A stretch of 64,000 nucleotides of DNA, from the NCBI RefSeq assembly GCF_010389155.1, contig NC_057763.1:41460645-41524644 (forward strand). Direction: 5' to 3'. The stretch is from Erigeron canadensis. Lineage: Eukaryota > Streptophyta > Magnoliopsida > Asterales > Asteraceae. Under the pieces are notes generated by a model. That model saw only the letters and a list, made by a program, of their open reading frames with translations. It was not told the origin of the DNA and did not search any database. Both the position numbers and the translations under genes were made by a program. Positions 36,751 to 48,179 of this stretch are shown one piece after another; within the stretch, counting starts at the first letter, position 1; the number at the start of each line of letters is the position of its first letter.

Positions 36751-37106
36751 TCTATATAAACAAACTATCCTCCCTAAAATTTAACACTCTACCTTTAAAA
36801 TCTCCAATTTACCCTTTTAATCTATATTACCATAAAACACTTTATTTCTGGAATTCCAAAAATACCCTTAAAAAACCCTTACGCGTGTTCCTTCCCTTCC
36901 CTTAAGTTGCTCATATAGTATACCAAAAAAACACACATGCGTTACCGAATTTAATAATCAACCAACATAAAAAACGTTTACTCTAAAATAATAATGGTGG
37001 TAAGAAACACTTGAGTTAAATCATACATTCATGTAATAACACGGTACAACTATTTAACCAGCGGTTTTTTCCTATGTCCCGCTGCATCGCGCGGGTACAA
37101 GGCTAG
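36751..37106 (+). mobile_element. Short non-autonomous Helitron
   Basis: Begins TCTATATAAACAAACTATCC immediately after an A. It ends with a GC hairpin (CCCGC...GCGGG at about 37079-37095), a short spacer and CTAG at 37103-37106, followed by T. The 5' TC, 3' hairpin plus CTAG and A|T insertion are all diagnostic Helitron features. At 356 bp there is no room for the RepHel protein, so it depends on an autonomous relative. No genes are captured. Confidence 0.8.
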
Positions 37107-37471
37107 TATATATATATCATCTATTTTTATCTTCAACATCATAAACAACCAACATCGATCATCATTATCATCTTAATATAATCCATAGATAATAAATCCA
37201 TAAAAAAAAAAAAACTTGACAGAAGTTATACCGGAATTGGGTAGGCGGAAAGATAGAAGTTATACCGGAATTTCAGTGGGTGTGGGAATGCAAATCCCAT
37301 ATGGAGAACGAAGTATTATGCTTTTGTCGATATCTCGGATTCTGAATTTGAAGATTTGCCCCTTAATGTGGAAGTGATGTTTTTTTAAAAAAATAAATAA
37401 AAACTTGATGATATATTTTGGATCTGATGTTGATAATATGTAATTGAGGGAAAGATGTTGATGATGAGATG

Positions 37472-38426
37472 CAGGGCCGGTCCTGAAGATTTGAATGCTA
37501 TGGGCTAGATGATCAAATATATGCCCTTGTCAAAAATTTTAATAATAAAACACACTCAAAATATTCTATAGCATTAGCTAGTTTCCTCCATAACAGGTAG
37601 TGGGACTTCCACCTCCATTCATGCACTCGGATTGACTGTGCTGGTGACGTGGTCAATCTCTACCGGATGATGAAGAGGCATGTCGCTGAGTCCAATTACC
37701 ACTGTCGTTAAAAAAAAAAAAAATTTGAACACTATAAATTTTTAATCGATTTATGCAATTGAAAGATACAAACATTAAATCTAACTTATATTACATAATT
37801 AATTATCTAAAAATATTGTGTATTTATCTATTTATTATATTTATCTTTACTACATAAGATTAATAGTAATAGTAATAAATAAATCAAAATATAAGAAGCT
37901 TTTGTATCATCAACTTAGTTGCCATATGTCATCAAACTACAATATAAACTTTAAATGACCATATTGAAGTTAACTAGCAGTTATCATTAGCTTTTGTTTT
38001 TTCTTTTTTTATTAAAAACCGAAAATGGTGAAGATTTATTATAAAACCACATGACTGTGAGGTTAAAATAGAAAAGCTTTTAAACTTAAAGGGGTTAACT
38101 TTGTTGAATTAAAAAACTCAAGGTTCTAATTAAACAATTGACAGAAAAAAGGCATCATAGGCTCATAGCTATCTTTGTCTTCCTCACACATCTCTCCCGA
38201 AAAATCGTTTCCACCATTAAAACTGAGTTTTTTTTCTTTTCAAAATTAGCTTTCATAGTTTCATAACTGCATAACATTCTTTCCATGTCTAAATAAACAA
38301 TGTATAACTAAGTTTTGATGTCTGCTGAGCCTAGTATAACATAACTTCGCCTGAAAATTTTATGCCCGGTGATATTTTGATGCTACGGGCTGTCGCCCAC
38401 TTGGCCCGGCACCAGGGTCGGCCCTA
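37472..38426. mobile_element. hAT-like element with perfect 8 bp TSD
   Basis: Left end CAGGGCCGGTCCTGAAG and right end AGGGTCGGCCCTA are inverted repeats. Both sides carry ATGAGATG (37464-37471 and 38427-38434), a perfect 8 bp target duplication. The element is 955 bp with no transposase ORF. Part of its interior (37590-37728) matches the triplicated repeat at 31578 and ends in poly(A), which looks like a retroposon nested in the DNA transposon. Confidence 0.85.
37590..37728 (+). repeat. Retroposon-like tail with poly(A) nested in hAT
   Basis: GTAGTGGGACTTCCACCTCC, GGTCAATCTCTACC and CTGAGTCCAATTACCACTGT, then a run of A. The same order of words is found three times at 31578-31862. This is consistent with the 3' part of a SINE- or LINE-like family; no internal Pol III promoter is evident. 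Confidence 0.5.
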
Positions 38427-38434
38427 ATGAGATG

Positions 38435-40325
38435 ATATGTTGATGATGTACACGTGAAATTTTGTTAAAAATTAGGAGTGTAACCGGCTAATAACTGTTC
38501 ACATAAGTATAAATCGGTCGCGGGCCCAAAATAGGTATTTTAGCCGTTTTTCCTTGATTCAAATATAACTTTTTTTGTTCGAACCCCATAAAAGGTTTTA
38601 ATGACAAATTGAGAGACTTTTCAAGTAATTAGCCTTATTTAGTTCGTTTGTTTTGGACGCATGACAAACACCATATATAGTCCGTGGTTGGAATTCGTCT
38701 TGCGGGCCATATTTTTTTCATTTGAATAACTAAGCTTTTTATTATAGTATATACTACGTAACTTCTTTAATCTTTTCTCTTGACATGTTTAATTACCTTT
38801 CTTTTTTAACCTTTTCATTATGTTACATATTTAGGTAATATATTACCTTTTTATGTTTTTCGATATGTAAATAATAAAAGTAATATTGTTTATTTTTAAT
38901 GTTAGATATTTGTTAAGTGTTAACATGATCATTGAAAGTTTTATATGACACTTATCTTTGTTATGCATGGCTCATTTCAATGCACATAGCAAGCCCCATT
39001 TCATATCTATCACCAATCACTGATTGTTCTTCCATCATTTTTATACCATCACCGATTTATATTTATTTCACATGTAAATGATACCCCCGATTGTTAATGA
39101 CGATGTTGTCGTGTAAACTGTTGAGGGCGATCATTTTCTTTGATGACGTGACTTTTTCTTTATTGATATGACATGTCACGTTGAAACTTAACAAATGTTT
39201 AACGTTAAAAACCGACGATGTTACCTTTATTGCATACAATTTGAAAACATAATCCCTTTAATAATCAAAATATAAATACGTTAGTCTTTTTACAAATTTT
39301 AGGAGAACATGTTACCTTTAATAATTCTAGCTTCCCTAATTCCCGAGTTCCTCAACCTTCTCATTATACTCCTTATATCAATAATCAATAATTTACAACA
39401 TAAATCCATAAACTCCTAAAACAAGTTGATTACTAATTTTACATTAATTAGCTTTACATTTAACATCACACCTCTAATACCGGCGCCACCGCCTACCACT
39501 AACACCGTTGCTACCAATCACCGGTACTAGACATGTGTTTAGCATAAATCAATACTAAATTATAAGAAACCATAAAATGAATCGCAAACATACGTATAAA
39601 AACTATTTCATCAAAATCATCACATAAACATGTTTTTTTTTTATAAAAACAATTAAGTGACTTAATTGATAAAGTAACTGAATGGATATACAATGTTTAT
39701 ACAAATTTGGTTAATATAGTTTTTCATATATAAAAAAAAAACCTTTTGAAGACATAGGGTATAGTTAACTTTTAGGAGCTTCACATTTAAAGCTTTTAAG
39801 AAGAAACTTATATATGACAAAAAACTTTATTTGATTAAAAGAGCTTTAAAAGTTTGAGGAAAAGCTCATTTTCTAAACGTTGTAGCTTTTGGATATGAAA
39901 TAAATTTTTTTTTTTTTGAACATCATGAAAGTTATTTTATTTTTCTAAATGAAAATTATTTTATTACTTTTTTATACAAATCATATGGATTAAATATTTT
40001 TGATTAAGTGACCTATTATTTTAACTAAGATCCAAATCAGATACCACCTATGTGTAATGCTGCAATATATTATGCTTTGACGAATAATTGTTTTAAACTT
40101 ATCTTTTACTCCAAAAAAACATAGATAAATGAATAAAATGAAGAAATAAACACTCGTAATAGCAACCGCCCTTTTGAATGTTTTAAACCAGTCAGCGCCT
40201 TTGTTAGGGTTTAACTTCAGTACGAGTATATAATCACTTTGTACTTCTTCTTCCTCTGTATATGTATACGTAAACATCCTATTAAAAAAAATACATTCAT
40301 TTAAATCCTAGTGTTTGAATTCCTG
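38435..40325. other. Intergenic region upstream of PDS5-like gene
   Basis: AT-rich DNA with no recognisable gene. The last few hundred bases should contain the promoter of the gene starting at 40326. Confidence 0.5.
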
Positions 40326-43300
40326 ATGTCAAATTTGTCAGAAAAAGAAAAACTAGAAACTGAACTGATTAACACTGGGATAGATTTATTAGACCCTCCA
40401 TCTTCAAATGCCGGCCTTCTTAATCTTCTTCTGGTATTCTTTTTCTTTTTCTCTTCTTTTGTTTTTAATATTTAAGTTTGTTGTATTTTATTTTTCTTAG
40501 TTTCGACATGAATCCATTCCAACCTGTTTGAATGGGTAGTTTTACCCCTAGACTCGGTTAATTGTATCCCAAAGTTCAATGTACTATATAAATAACTGTA
40601 TAATATGTACATATATATTTATATGTGTGTGTGTGTAGGTATGCATACAAAGATTGTCACTTGGTTTATTGTAATTTTATGGATAGGTTCGTTGGATTCT
40701 AAAAAGGTGATTTTTTTTTTGTAAAGTCTGTTACTTTTTGATGACTTCAACTCGCATCAGAAATATTTAATCTATTTCCACTATATGTTTCCTTGTTTTG
40801 TTGCTGTTAATTTATATCATGAGTGATGTCTTCACCGAACAATGTTTTAATGCCTGCTCATATTTGGTTCGTATGGTTAACATTTAGTTAATCTCTGTTT
40901 TGTGTTTCTGTGATAGCACACGGAGCAACTTCTACACAGCGTGCAAACAGATTCTATGAGACATGCACTGGATCCGATGATTGAGGCACTGATGGCTAAA
41001 CAACTGGTAAGACATCCTGATATGCAAGTGAATATCTCAGTTGCGTGTTGCGTTTGTGAAATCATGAGAATTATGGCACCAGAAACTCCCAGCAATGATG
41101 AACAGTTTAAGGTACGAAACATCTGAATAAGCTTTTAATTTTAAATGATGAAGCATCCTTATAAAACAATTAGCCTTAATCCTGAGTATTTGTCGTTTCC
41201 ATGTTGTTGGTGCACAGGATTTCTTTGAAATGGTTGTAAGCACATTCGAGAAGTTATCTTCTGTACCTGGTAGATGCTATGCTACGATGACTAAAGTTCT
41301 TAATATATTTAGCAATATCAGATTGCCTGTACTGTTGTTGGACCCGGAGGCACACATTCGACTATTTAAACAGTTTCTAACTGTTGCCGAGTAAGAACTC
41401 TATTCTTTTGCTTGCAGCTATAGTGGTTCTTATTTGCAAATTGATTTAGCAGAATGCAGCCATTTTTGTGCTAAAACGCTGCATTTTTCATTTTTGAAGT
41501 ATTTGGCTATTTGTTTGTTTAATGGCTAGTGCTGTTATGAAAGATCTTTTGTTATAACTTGTTTAAGGGTAAAGTTACTCTTAAATTAAAGGGGTTTAAT
41601 CTTGTATGAGCAAACGATAATGGATGATTAAGGGGGTGTTAATAGATGACTTTGTACTTGTTGGCGGTTCCCTAATGGTGTGAAGAAACATATAGCTTCA
41701 CGCCACCAAGTGTAAAATATGAGAGTAAGTGTGTGTGTTTTCATTAGGGTTTTAGGTGGATCCTTAAGGGATATTTACTCTTGGGAAGGATCCAGAATCT
41801 AGAGGTTAACGGTAACAGTAACGTTAACACATAGCCGTTATCGTTGGACAGATGTGTAATGATCTTTGGCCTAAGGGTGCATGTACAAGTCGTACGTACT
41901 AGTGCACGTTCTAAATTGTACTGTTTGTCTGTTGGCTAGCCGCAGCCTTCGTAGCCAGGCTTTTGGCTTAGATTATTGTAACTTAGGTTCCGGACCTCAC
42001 TTTAGTGAAGGCTTTAGTCATTCACCAATATAGGTAATCCGGAGGATTAAGGATGGTACATCACCATAACTGAAAGTGAAGAATAAAATGATATCAAAAT
42101 GAAACTTTTTGCCTTTTTGTTGAACTTCTTGTAACTTCGTTTGAGTTTTTAATTCATTTTCTTTTAAGCTCCAATTCCTCTGCTATCGTACTCAAGATGG
42201 AGAAAATTATGACCATGATCATAGAGGAAAGTAAGTGCCTCGCCCCAGAGCTTGTGGCTCTTCTAGTTACAAGTGTGAAAAAGGATAATCAGGTGATCAT
42301 TATGTTCCCGACTTTTTAACAAAGAATTTTTATATTTATCACTTTACATCATCACTAAGTGTCGTGTCTCTTGCAGATTGCTTCACCTGTTTGTTGGCAA
42401 TTAGGGGTTAAAATTCTCACGAACTGTGCTGATCATATCAAGCCGCATCTTCCAAATATAGTACGGAATATGGGCATTGATCATCATGATTATTCTGAAA
42501 TGGTTGCTTGTATATGTAATGGCAGACCAGTAAGTGAAGCTATGGTGTGTATCACGCTTACTCCTACTTGTATATATCTAGATATTTGTCTCGACTTTAG
42601 GAAAACTTATTATATATGAAAAACATTGGTCATATACTGATACAACCTATCCCAAGATTATTGTATATTGGGACATGTGATTATGTCTACCAATGAGCTG
42701 ACATTACTTTGAGTCTGGTCTTTTTATACTCTCAAGGAAAGTTGAAATGACTAAGGTACCTTGTTGGTGATGCTAGTGTAACTAACTCTTTGTATATTGC
42801 AGCTAATCTGGTTAATATACTTAGAGGAGCATATCTTTCACAAGCAGCACAGAAATAGGGCAGAAATATAGCATAATTTGAGACCAAGTGCTTCAGTTCA
42901 GGTCGAATACCGCCTGACAGAAACATAATTGAGCTTAATGACGGCTTAAGCCAGCGTAGTCACTAGGAAATTCATGGATCAACTCATAAATAAGGTTGTC
43001 AGTTTTAGCATAACGAATCCATATATTGAGATAGTAAGTCTTACCTATTTAGTTTTTAGGTGTTCTTACACAGTTAATAGATAAAGGCTGCAAGCCACAG
43101 GTTCAAACCTTGCCAAAGGCAGGGGGGAAACTATATCTTGTGTTCCATGTGTGAGAATGGTGAGTTACCGGGCATGAGTTCTATGCGGTGTGCGTTCTGG
43201 GTACCAAAACGGTACATGGGACAAGAGGGTTCCCCCCCCCCCCCCCCCCCCACACAGCTACACATGTATTTGCTAATTGCTATGAACTGCCCCCCTTTTC

Positions 43301-46042
43301 CCCGCCCGTACTTGTGTTTTTTATTCTCTGTTAATCTGTTATGTGCTACTGTGTTATTACACTTTATACGAGGTACTTCAATTGGTAAAATATTGCACAG
43401 TAGACATATTCAATTGACGTACGTAGGTTTAGTGGATGTTATAATTTGATACAGCGTACGGAAAAATGACATATTCAAGGTAAAAATTTATAAAAACCTG
43501 ACTTTTGCTTTAATACAAGAATATTTAGAATTCAGTAGACAATACGAGAAGTTTATATTACTGATCAACTTATGCTACTATCATAAAGACAAACATCCAC
43601 TAAACCTACGTACGTCAATTGAAACCATTCATTAACACCGATGGACTCCTCACTTCTATTAAGTAAATTTAAGAATGTCAATAGACTTGTAAAGAAAAGC
43701 TAGATACTCTTGTTAAATGGGCCTCATAATTAACAAACTTGTTAAGAAAAACAAAAAGTCAAAGACTTTGCTAAGCATACTAAACTACTTGACCTATCAT
43801 ACAGAAAGCCAATAAGATACAAAATGACATTACAGAGACTAAATCCTTGCCGTTGTTGACTAATATTGGACATTTTAATTTTATAGTGGAACATAGAGAA
43901 CTGCATTTTTTCAATTTCGAACCCTAGCATAAAACTCCATGCTGTCATGATAGATCTTGTGTTATAGAATGAAGTGATATTCTTCTAGTAGCTTATGTCA
44001 TTTAGTGGAAGGCTTTTCATCACAACCTAGTTCTAAGTTTATTCTTTTATGTTATGGCTTTTAAGCCTGTACTCCGTTGCTGCTGTTTTCAAGATTAAGG
44101 AACTTGTGACCATGATTGTAGAGGAATGTAAGGATCTTGGCTTAAGTTTAGGCCTTCACTCAAGTAGTTTGTAATTTTGTCTAAGGGATGAGATATGAGC
44201 ATTGCTTGCGACGATAAGGGTTACACGTATTTGTAAACTGCATCGGGAAATGGCATTATGGTGTTAGTTGCTCATGCTGGTACCTATATGTGTCTTTGTG
44301 AATATATATAGAATACACCTTTTATTTACTTATAGGCATTCATTGTGGTTTCATTGTGGAATTCTTCTTACTTGTAAATAACATCAGTCATATCTAATAT
44401 CAGCAATTGAATCATATATTTTTCCAGCAGGTTGCAGAAGTTGGCAATTCTTTAGGAGAAACTATTCCATTACAAAAGGTAAAACTTGAGGATCTAGAGG
44501 AAGGAATCATAAATATGAATGTGCACTGTCAACTTGGAACAACAGACACTGTAAGCCCGCAAGGGATTCACTCTGGAGATAAAGAGAACCATGAAAAGGG
44601 AACACTTCCGCTTTCTGATGACCCACCAGTTCCATCCAAATCTGTACCACAGGGGAAGCGAAAACGCAAAAGAAATAGCACTCAGTTGAAGCAAAAGGTA
44701 ATGTCATATGTCTGTAAACTAATTTTGTTAGAGGTGGCAAATGAGGCGGTCAGGCAGATTGCTTGACACTTTGACAGACATTTTCAGAACAGGTCAAAAT
44801 GGGCTGGCTCAATGTAAACACTGCTTTGTCTTTCTTTTCCTGTATTTTTACTAATGATTAGTGTTTAAAATTTGATTAAAAATATATTGTTTTAATGATA
44901 ATCTAATTTTTGAAAATTTGACTATGTGGAGCTTTTATGCATTTTTGGGTGACCTTTGACCTGTTTGACCTACTAGACACGTTCAACATGAACTCTATCA
45001 AACTTGTTATAGGCAAGGACAACCTATATTGACTTGTTTACCCGAAAATGGTTTCATATCCCACGTATAATATTTTTCCTTCTCTGAAAACAAACATGAA
45101 CAACCTGGTGAAAAATTTGTGAAACATACCCAATCCTACTGGTGTGTGGGGTATGAGAAGGTATAATGTAGAGGCCAGACGGTCATACCCCTACCCAATG
45201 CTAGAGAGACTGCTTCCAGAAAAACCTCCAAAATTATTCAAACCGATACATGAAAGCTTTAAGCATGCAATATTTTAACCCATAACAAAGCAATTCAATT
45301 ATAATGATGATGCCACAATGTATTAGTATAAGTATTACATAACATGTTGTAAAGTTTCATTTATTGGTTATTGTAAAAACTAGAAGATAGAAAAACTAAG
45401 AGGTCAATCACTCAATCAGTCAATGGTACCCAACCCACATGTCCATTTTGACACATTTTTAAATTATATACATTTTATATTTTTGGTCAGGCAATTCCTG
45501 AAAATGTTTCATCTCCTAAATCTGGAATGTGTTGTGTTCACGGCTACAAGATAAGGAGCAGCCTTGCACCAACTCTTACAGCCATATTGACAAAATACGG
45601 CGACATTGCAGCTGAATGTATATTCCAAACATTATCTGTGAGATCATCTTTCCTCAAGGTTGTTTGTAAAGTTGTCAAGCAAATTCAAACTAGTAATGTC
45701 ACCACAATAATTACTAAGCTGGAAGAAATAGAGAGACATGTGTCGGATGCAGAGGCCGCAAACATTAATGTGTCGTGGCTTTGGGCTCACTTGGCACCTC
45801 TTCAGAAAAGGAAGAAGGCCATGAAAAAGCTTATGGAAATTAAATCAAAGACTGCGTTGGTTAAAAAATCCGCTCAAGTGGATGAAAAAGAAAGATATGC
45901 AAAGTTCCTAGTTGCACAAGAACGATTCATAAAGGCTCAAAGGTGTGCGAAAGTTCTTGATCTTGTTGAAACGAAGCTAAATGACTCCGTCTTGGAACAT
46001 AAAGCTGGAGCTGATTCATGGTTAAAACAGCCCATTATATAG
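40326..46042 (+). CDS. PDS5-like protein with PEARLI-4-like C-terminus
   Basis: Probable nuclear protein related to the plant PDS5C/D/E cohesin regulators. Seven coding exons give 523 residues: 40326-40433, 40917-41111, 41218-41390, 42169-42292, 42377-42529, 44431-44697 and 45491-46042. Residues 1-251 align by eye with the PDS5C N-terminal HEAT region (LLDPPSS, VNISVACCVCEIMRIMAPETP, KIMTMIIEESKCLAPELVAL, VCWQLGVKILTNCADHIKPH). An acidic linker with GKRKRKRN (about 326-333, a likely nuclear signal) follows. The last exon encodes HGYKIRSSLAPTLTAILTKYGD and a long Lys/Glu-rich coiled coil (DAEAANINVSWL) resembling plant PEARLI-4 'phospholipase-like' proteins. The long repetitive tail and Tudor domain of PDS5C are absent. 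Exon 6 has a NAGNAG acceptor (44425-44430) that may add one Gln. Intron 5 is 1.9 kb and holds a decayed copy of exon 4. Confidence 0.85.
41580..42080. other. Unassigned insertion-like DNA in intron 3
   Basis: This part of the 778 bp third intron is less AT-rich than the surrounding intron sequence, with words such as GGATCCTTAAGGGAT and CGGACCTCACTTTAGTGAAG. It may be a mobile-element remnant, but I see no defined ends or ORF. Confidence 0.3.
43232..43251. repeat. Poly(C) tract of 20 bases
   Basis: Twenty consecutive C in intron 5 of the PDS5-like gene. Unusual in so AT-rich a region; exact length may be uncertain in sequencing. Confidence 0.9.
43411..43621. repeat. Perfect 30 bp inverted repeat, 151 bp apart
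   Basis: The 30 bases from 43411 (beginning CAATTGACGTACGTAGGTTT) are the exact reverse complement of 43592-43621. Both arms are in intron 5 of the PDS5-like gene, so the pre-mRNA could form a long perfect stem. The arms sit where MITE termini would be, but I see no target-site duplication. Confidence 0.9.
44066..44141 (+). pseudogene. Decayed second copy of PDS5-like exon 4
   Basis: After a TTTTAAG acceptor just like that of exon 4, the sequence reads SVAAVFKIKELVTMIVEECK, which matches SSAIVLKMEKIMTMIIEESK of exon 4 (42169-42292) with no gaps for about 75 bases. It then loses similarity and no donor is evident. Upstream flanks also match: TGCTGTCATGATAGATCTTG at about 43940 pairs with TGCTGTTATGAAAGATCTTT in intron 3 (about 41530). 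The segment is therefore a duplicated piece of the gene, not a lone exon. Confidence 0.75.
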
Positions 46043-46883
46043 GCTGATCAAATCATTATTTTAGATTCACCACAATTTTGGGGAAGAGGTGAAATTCTAT
46101 CTTTCATTAAAGAAAAAAGGTTAGTTTTTATTCATACAGCCATTCCAAATTCGCTGGGATTTGATTTTTCGACATTCATCTTTTGACATGATTATGAATC
46201 AAGGTTTTCTATCTCATTAGTTATCACCATTACTAGTGTCCAATGATGGTTAAATTTTTTATTTTTTTCAATGCATAGATATTACCATTATTACTAGTTT
46301 TCTTTCTTATATGTTTGAAAAATACTCGTATTTAAGTATGTAAACATTTTGATGAATTACCAGGTAACATGTGTGATCATCAACATAGATAATCACATGT
46401 TACAACTTTACAAATATGATTTAATTTGAGGGGATAAAAAACAAAAAAAAAACTTGAGGGAACAGAATGAAGGTTTTAATTGTACTGTATAGAGTTGTTA
46501 CATCAACGATCAATTTGTAAAAACTGCTGGTAAATTTACTTATGACTTTAGAACTTCTCTTTAGAATTTTGTTCATTCAAAGGCTTATTTGATTTTCTTC
46601 ATTTTCAAAGAAACAGACACAAACTTAATGAGAGTGAAAATTGTGTTGGGGTCGAACACCTTTGGTACTATATGCCCCCCCACACGCCACAAAAATTAAA
46701 AAAATTTGGCCATTCTTTCATTTGTATAGTGGTCCAAATCCATATCCTGGGTCCCCTTTATTCATCCACGCTTCATTTACCCAATCCCCCCCACCCTTCT
46801 TTCTAGAATTCAGTGAATCAAGTCACACACAACCTTTCCCATTTCTTCTCTAAAACTTTCTCTCCCTCACCACCACCACCACC
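46043..46883. other. PDS5-like 3' UTR and TCP promoter region
   Basis: The left part is the 3' end of the PDS5-like gene. The right part (about 46640-46883) is the likely TCP promoter and 5' UTR, ending in a pyrimidine-rich run and (CCA)n directly before the ATG. Confidence 0.5.
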
Positions 46884-47717
46884 ATGAACTCACCCTCATC
46901 ACCACCACAAACAACCCAACCATCACCGCCATCTAAAGCGCTTTCCGCACCTGGGTTCTCTTTAGATTTCTTAAAGAAAGAACCTTTTTTAGAAGAAAAT
47001 GAAGAAAAACCAATTCCTCGTGTGGCTGTGACGCCCATTCCTATTCCTGCACGGGCGTCACAGCCATCCAGGCGGTACTCAACAAAGGACCGCCACACAA
47101 AAGTAGAAGGACGGGGCAGACGAATCCGAATGCCGGCCACATGTGCCGCACGGATATTCCAGCTCACTAGAGAGCTGGGCCACAAATCAGATGGAGAAAC
47201 AATTCAATGGCTGTTACAACAAGCTGAACCATCAATCATTTCAGCTACAGGTACCGGTACTATCCCAGCTATCGCTATGTCAGTTAACGGCACCCTCAAA
47301 ATCCCCACCACACCACCAACCACCAAAAGAAAACTTCCACCTGATTTTGATATAAACCGAAACGAAAATAACATTCAAAATAACACAACCACAAGTAGTG
47401 TCATGGCTCCACTCATGACAACAAACCCAACAACACCACCACAAATACAACAACCACAAACATTCCCTCATTCTTTTGTCCCGGTATGGGCTATTCCGAT
47501 AGCCCATAACGGGACATCTGCCGCGTTTTACGCGTTGCAACCGTCCACAACACCACCATATTTAAATATTGCCACTACACCCATATCATTTTTCACTACT
47601 ATAGATCAAAAACCAACTTCTATAATATCCGGGCCAACTACTATGTCAAATACTACTACTACTACTAATGACAATGAAACAAAAGAATTTGTTTTCATTG
47701 ATGCAAAAACCCATTAA
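46884..47717 (+). CDS. Class I TCP transcription factor
   Basis: Intronless gene for a 277-residue nuclear transcription factor of the PCF (class I) TCP group, resembling Arabidopsis TCP9/TCP19. The TCP domain is at about residues 66-124: basic region [17 protein letters not shown], helix [21 protein letters not shown] and helix [17 protein letters not shown]. The short basic region is the class I form, and class I proteins bind GGNCCCAC-type sites to regulate growth genes. The domain is followed by [11 protein letters not shown], common in this group, then a Pro/Thr/Asn-rich C-terminus with homopolymeric Thr and Asn runs. The N-terminus is Pro/Ser-rich. No miR319 target is expected in class I and I see none. 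The start is the ATG after the (CCA)n leader. A strong hairpin lies in the coding sequence (47023-47066). Confidence 0.95.
   Translation: MNSPSSPPQTTQPSPPSKALSAPGFSLDFLKKEPFLEENEEKPIPRVAVTPIPIPARASQPSRRYSTKDRHTKVEGRGRRIRMPATCAARIFQLTRELGHKSDGETIQWLLQQAEPSIISATGTGTIPAIAMSVNGTLKIPTTPPTTKRKLPPDFDINRNENNIQNNTTTSSVMAPLMTTNPTTPPQIQQPQTFPHSFVPVWAIPIAHNGTSAAFYALQPSTTPPYLNIATTPISFFTTIDQKPTSIISGPTTMSNTTTTTNDNETKEFVFIDAKTH
47023..47066 (+). repeat. 14 bp perfect inverted repeat inside TCP ORF
   Basis: TGGCTGTGACGCCC (47023-47036) and GGGCGTCACAGCCA (47053-47066) are exact reverse complements with a 16 base loop, just 5' of the TCP domain. The stem is GC-rich and should be stable in mRNA. Confidence 0.9.
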
Positions 47718-47879
47718 GAATAATAACAACAAAAGTGAGTTTTATGTTTTACTCTTAAGTTTTTGTGTTTTTAGTTTTTTACATTTTGGTTGGATAAAAA
47801 AATAATAGTAATAAAAACAATAATAATAATAAAATTATTATGGTGATGAACGTGAGCACGTGAGTGAAGATTAGAGTAT

Positions 47880-48175
47880 GTGTAAAAGTGGGGTCTACAA
47901 GGTGGGCAGGCCTTCTTTGGTGTAGGGTAAGGTAAATGCGGTGGGGGCCAAAAGACATTGGGTGCATAAGTGGACCCCCTGAGTTTAATGGACCACTTTT
48001 TGGTGGGATGGTAGGTCCATTTAAAGTGTGGGCCCTTTTCATATTGAAAACCGTTGATTTTTATGACCCACGGGCCCAGATGACCTGGACCTGCGTAGCA
48101 TACGGCAAGGAGTCCGCCACGTGTCTTTTTCCGGATGGGCTTATATGATAGTTTGTAGGGTTTTGACACGTGTTT
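47880..48175. promoter_or_regulatory. Cluster of TCP-type and G-box sites
   Basis: A GC-richer block starting ~160 bp after the TCP stop contains GTGGACCC (47970-47977, class II type GTGGNCCC), GTGGGCCC (48028-48035, fits both class I and class II), further GTGGGG and GGGCCCA words, and two CACGTG G-boxes (48118-48123 and 48167-48172). There is no gene directly downstream on plus that this could serve as promoter for, so it may be a 3' regulatory region of the TCP gene. A 137-codon ORF on the minus strand here lacks any family feature. Confidence 0.4.
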
Positions 48176-48179
48176 TTTC

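Noticed and set aside
43080..43110. Box B-like GGTTCAAACCT in intron 5 of the PDS5-like gene
   Set aside because: Shares a GGTTCAAANCTTG word with the intron in LPEAT2, but box A and element ends are missing.
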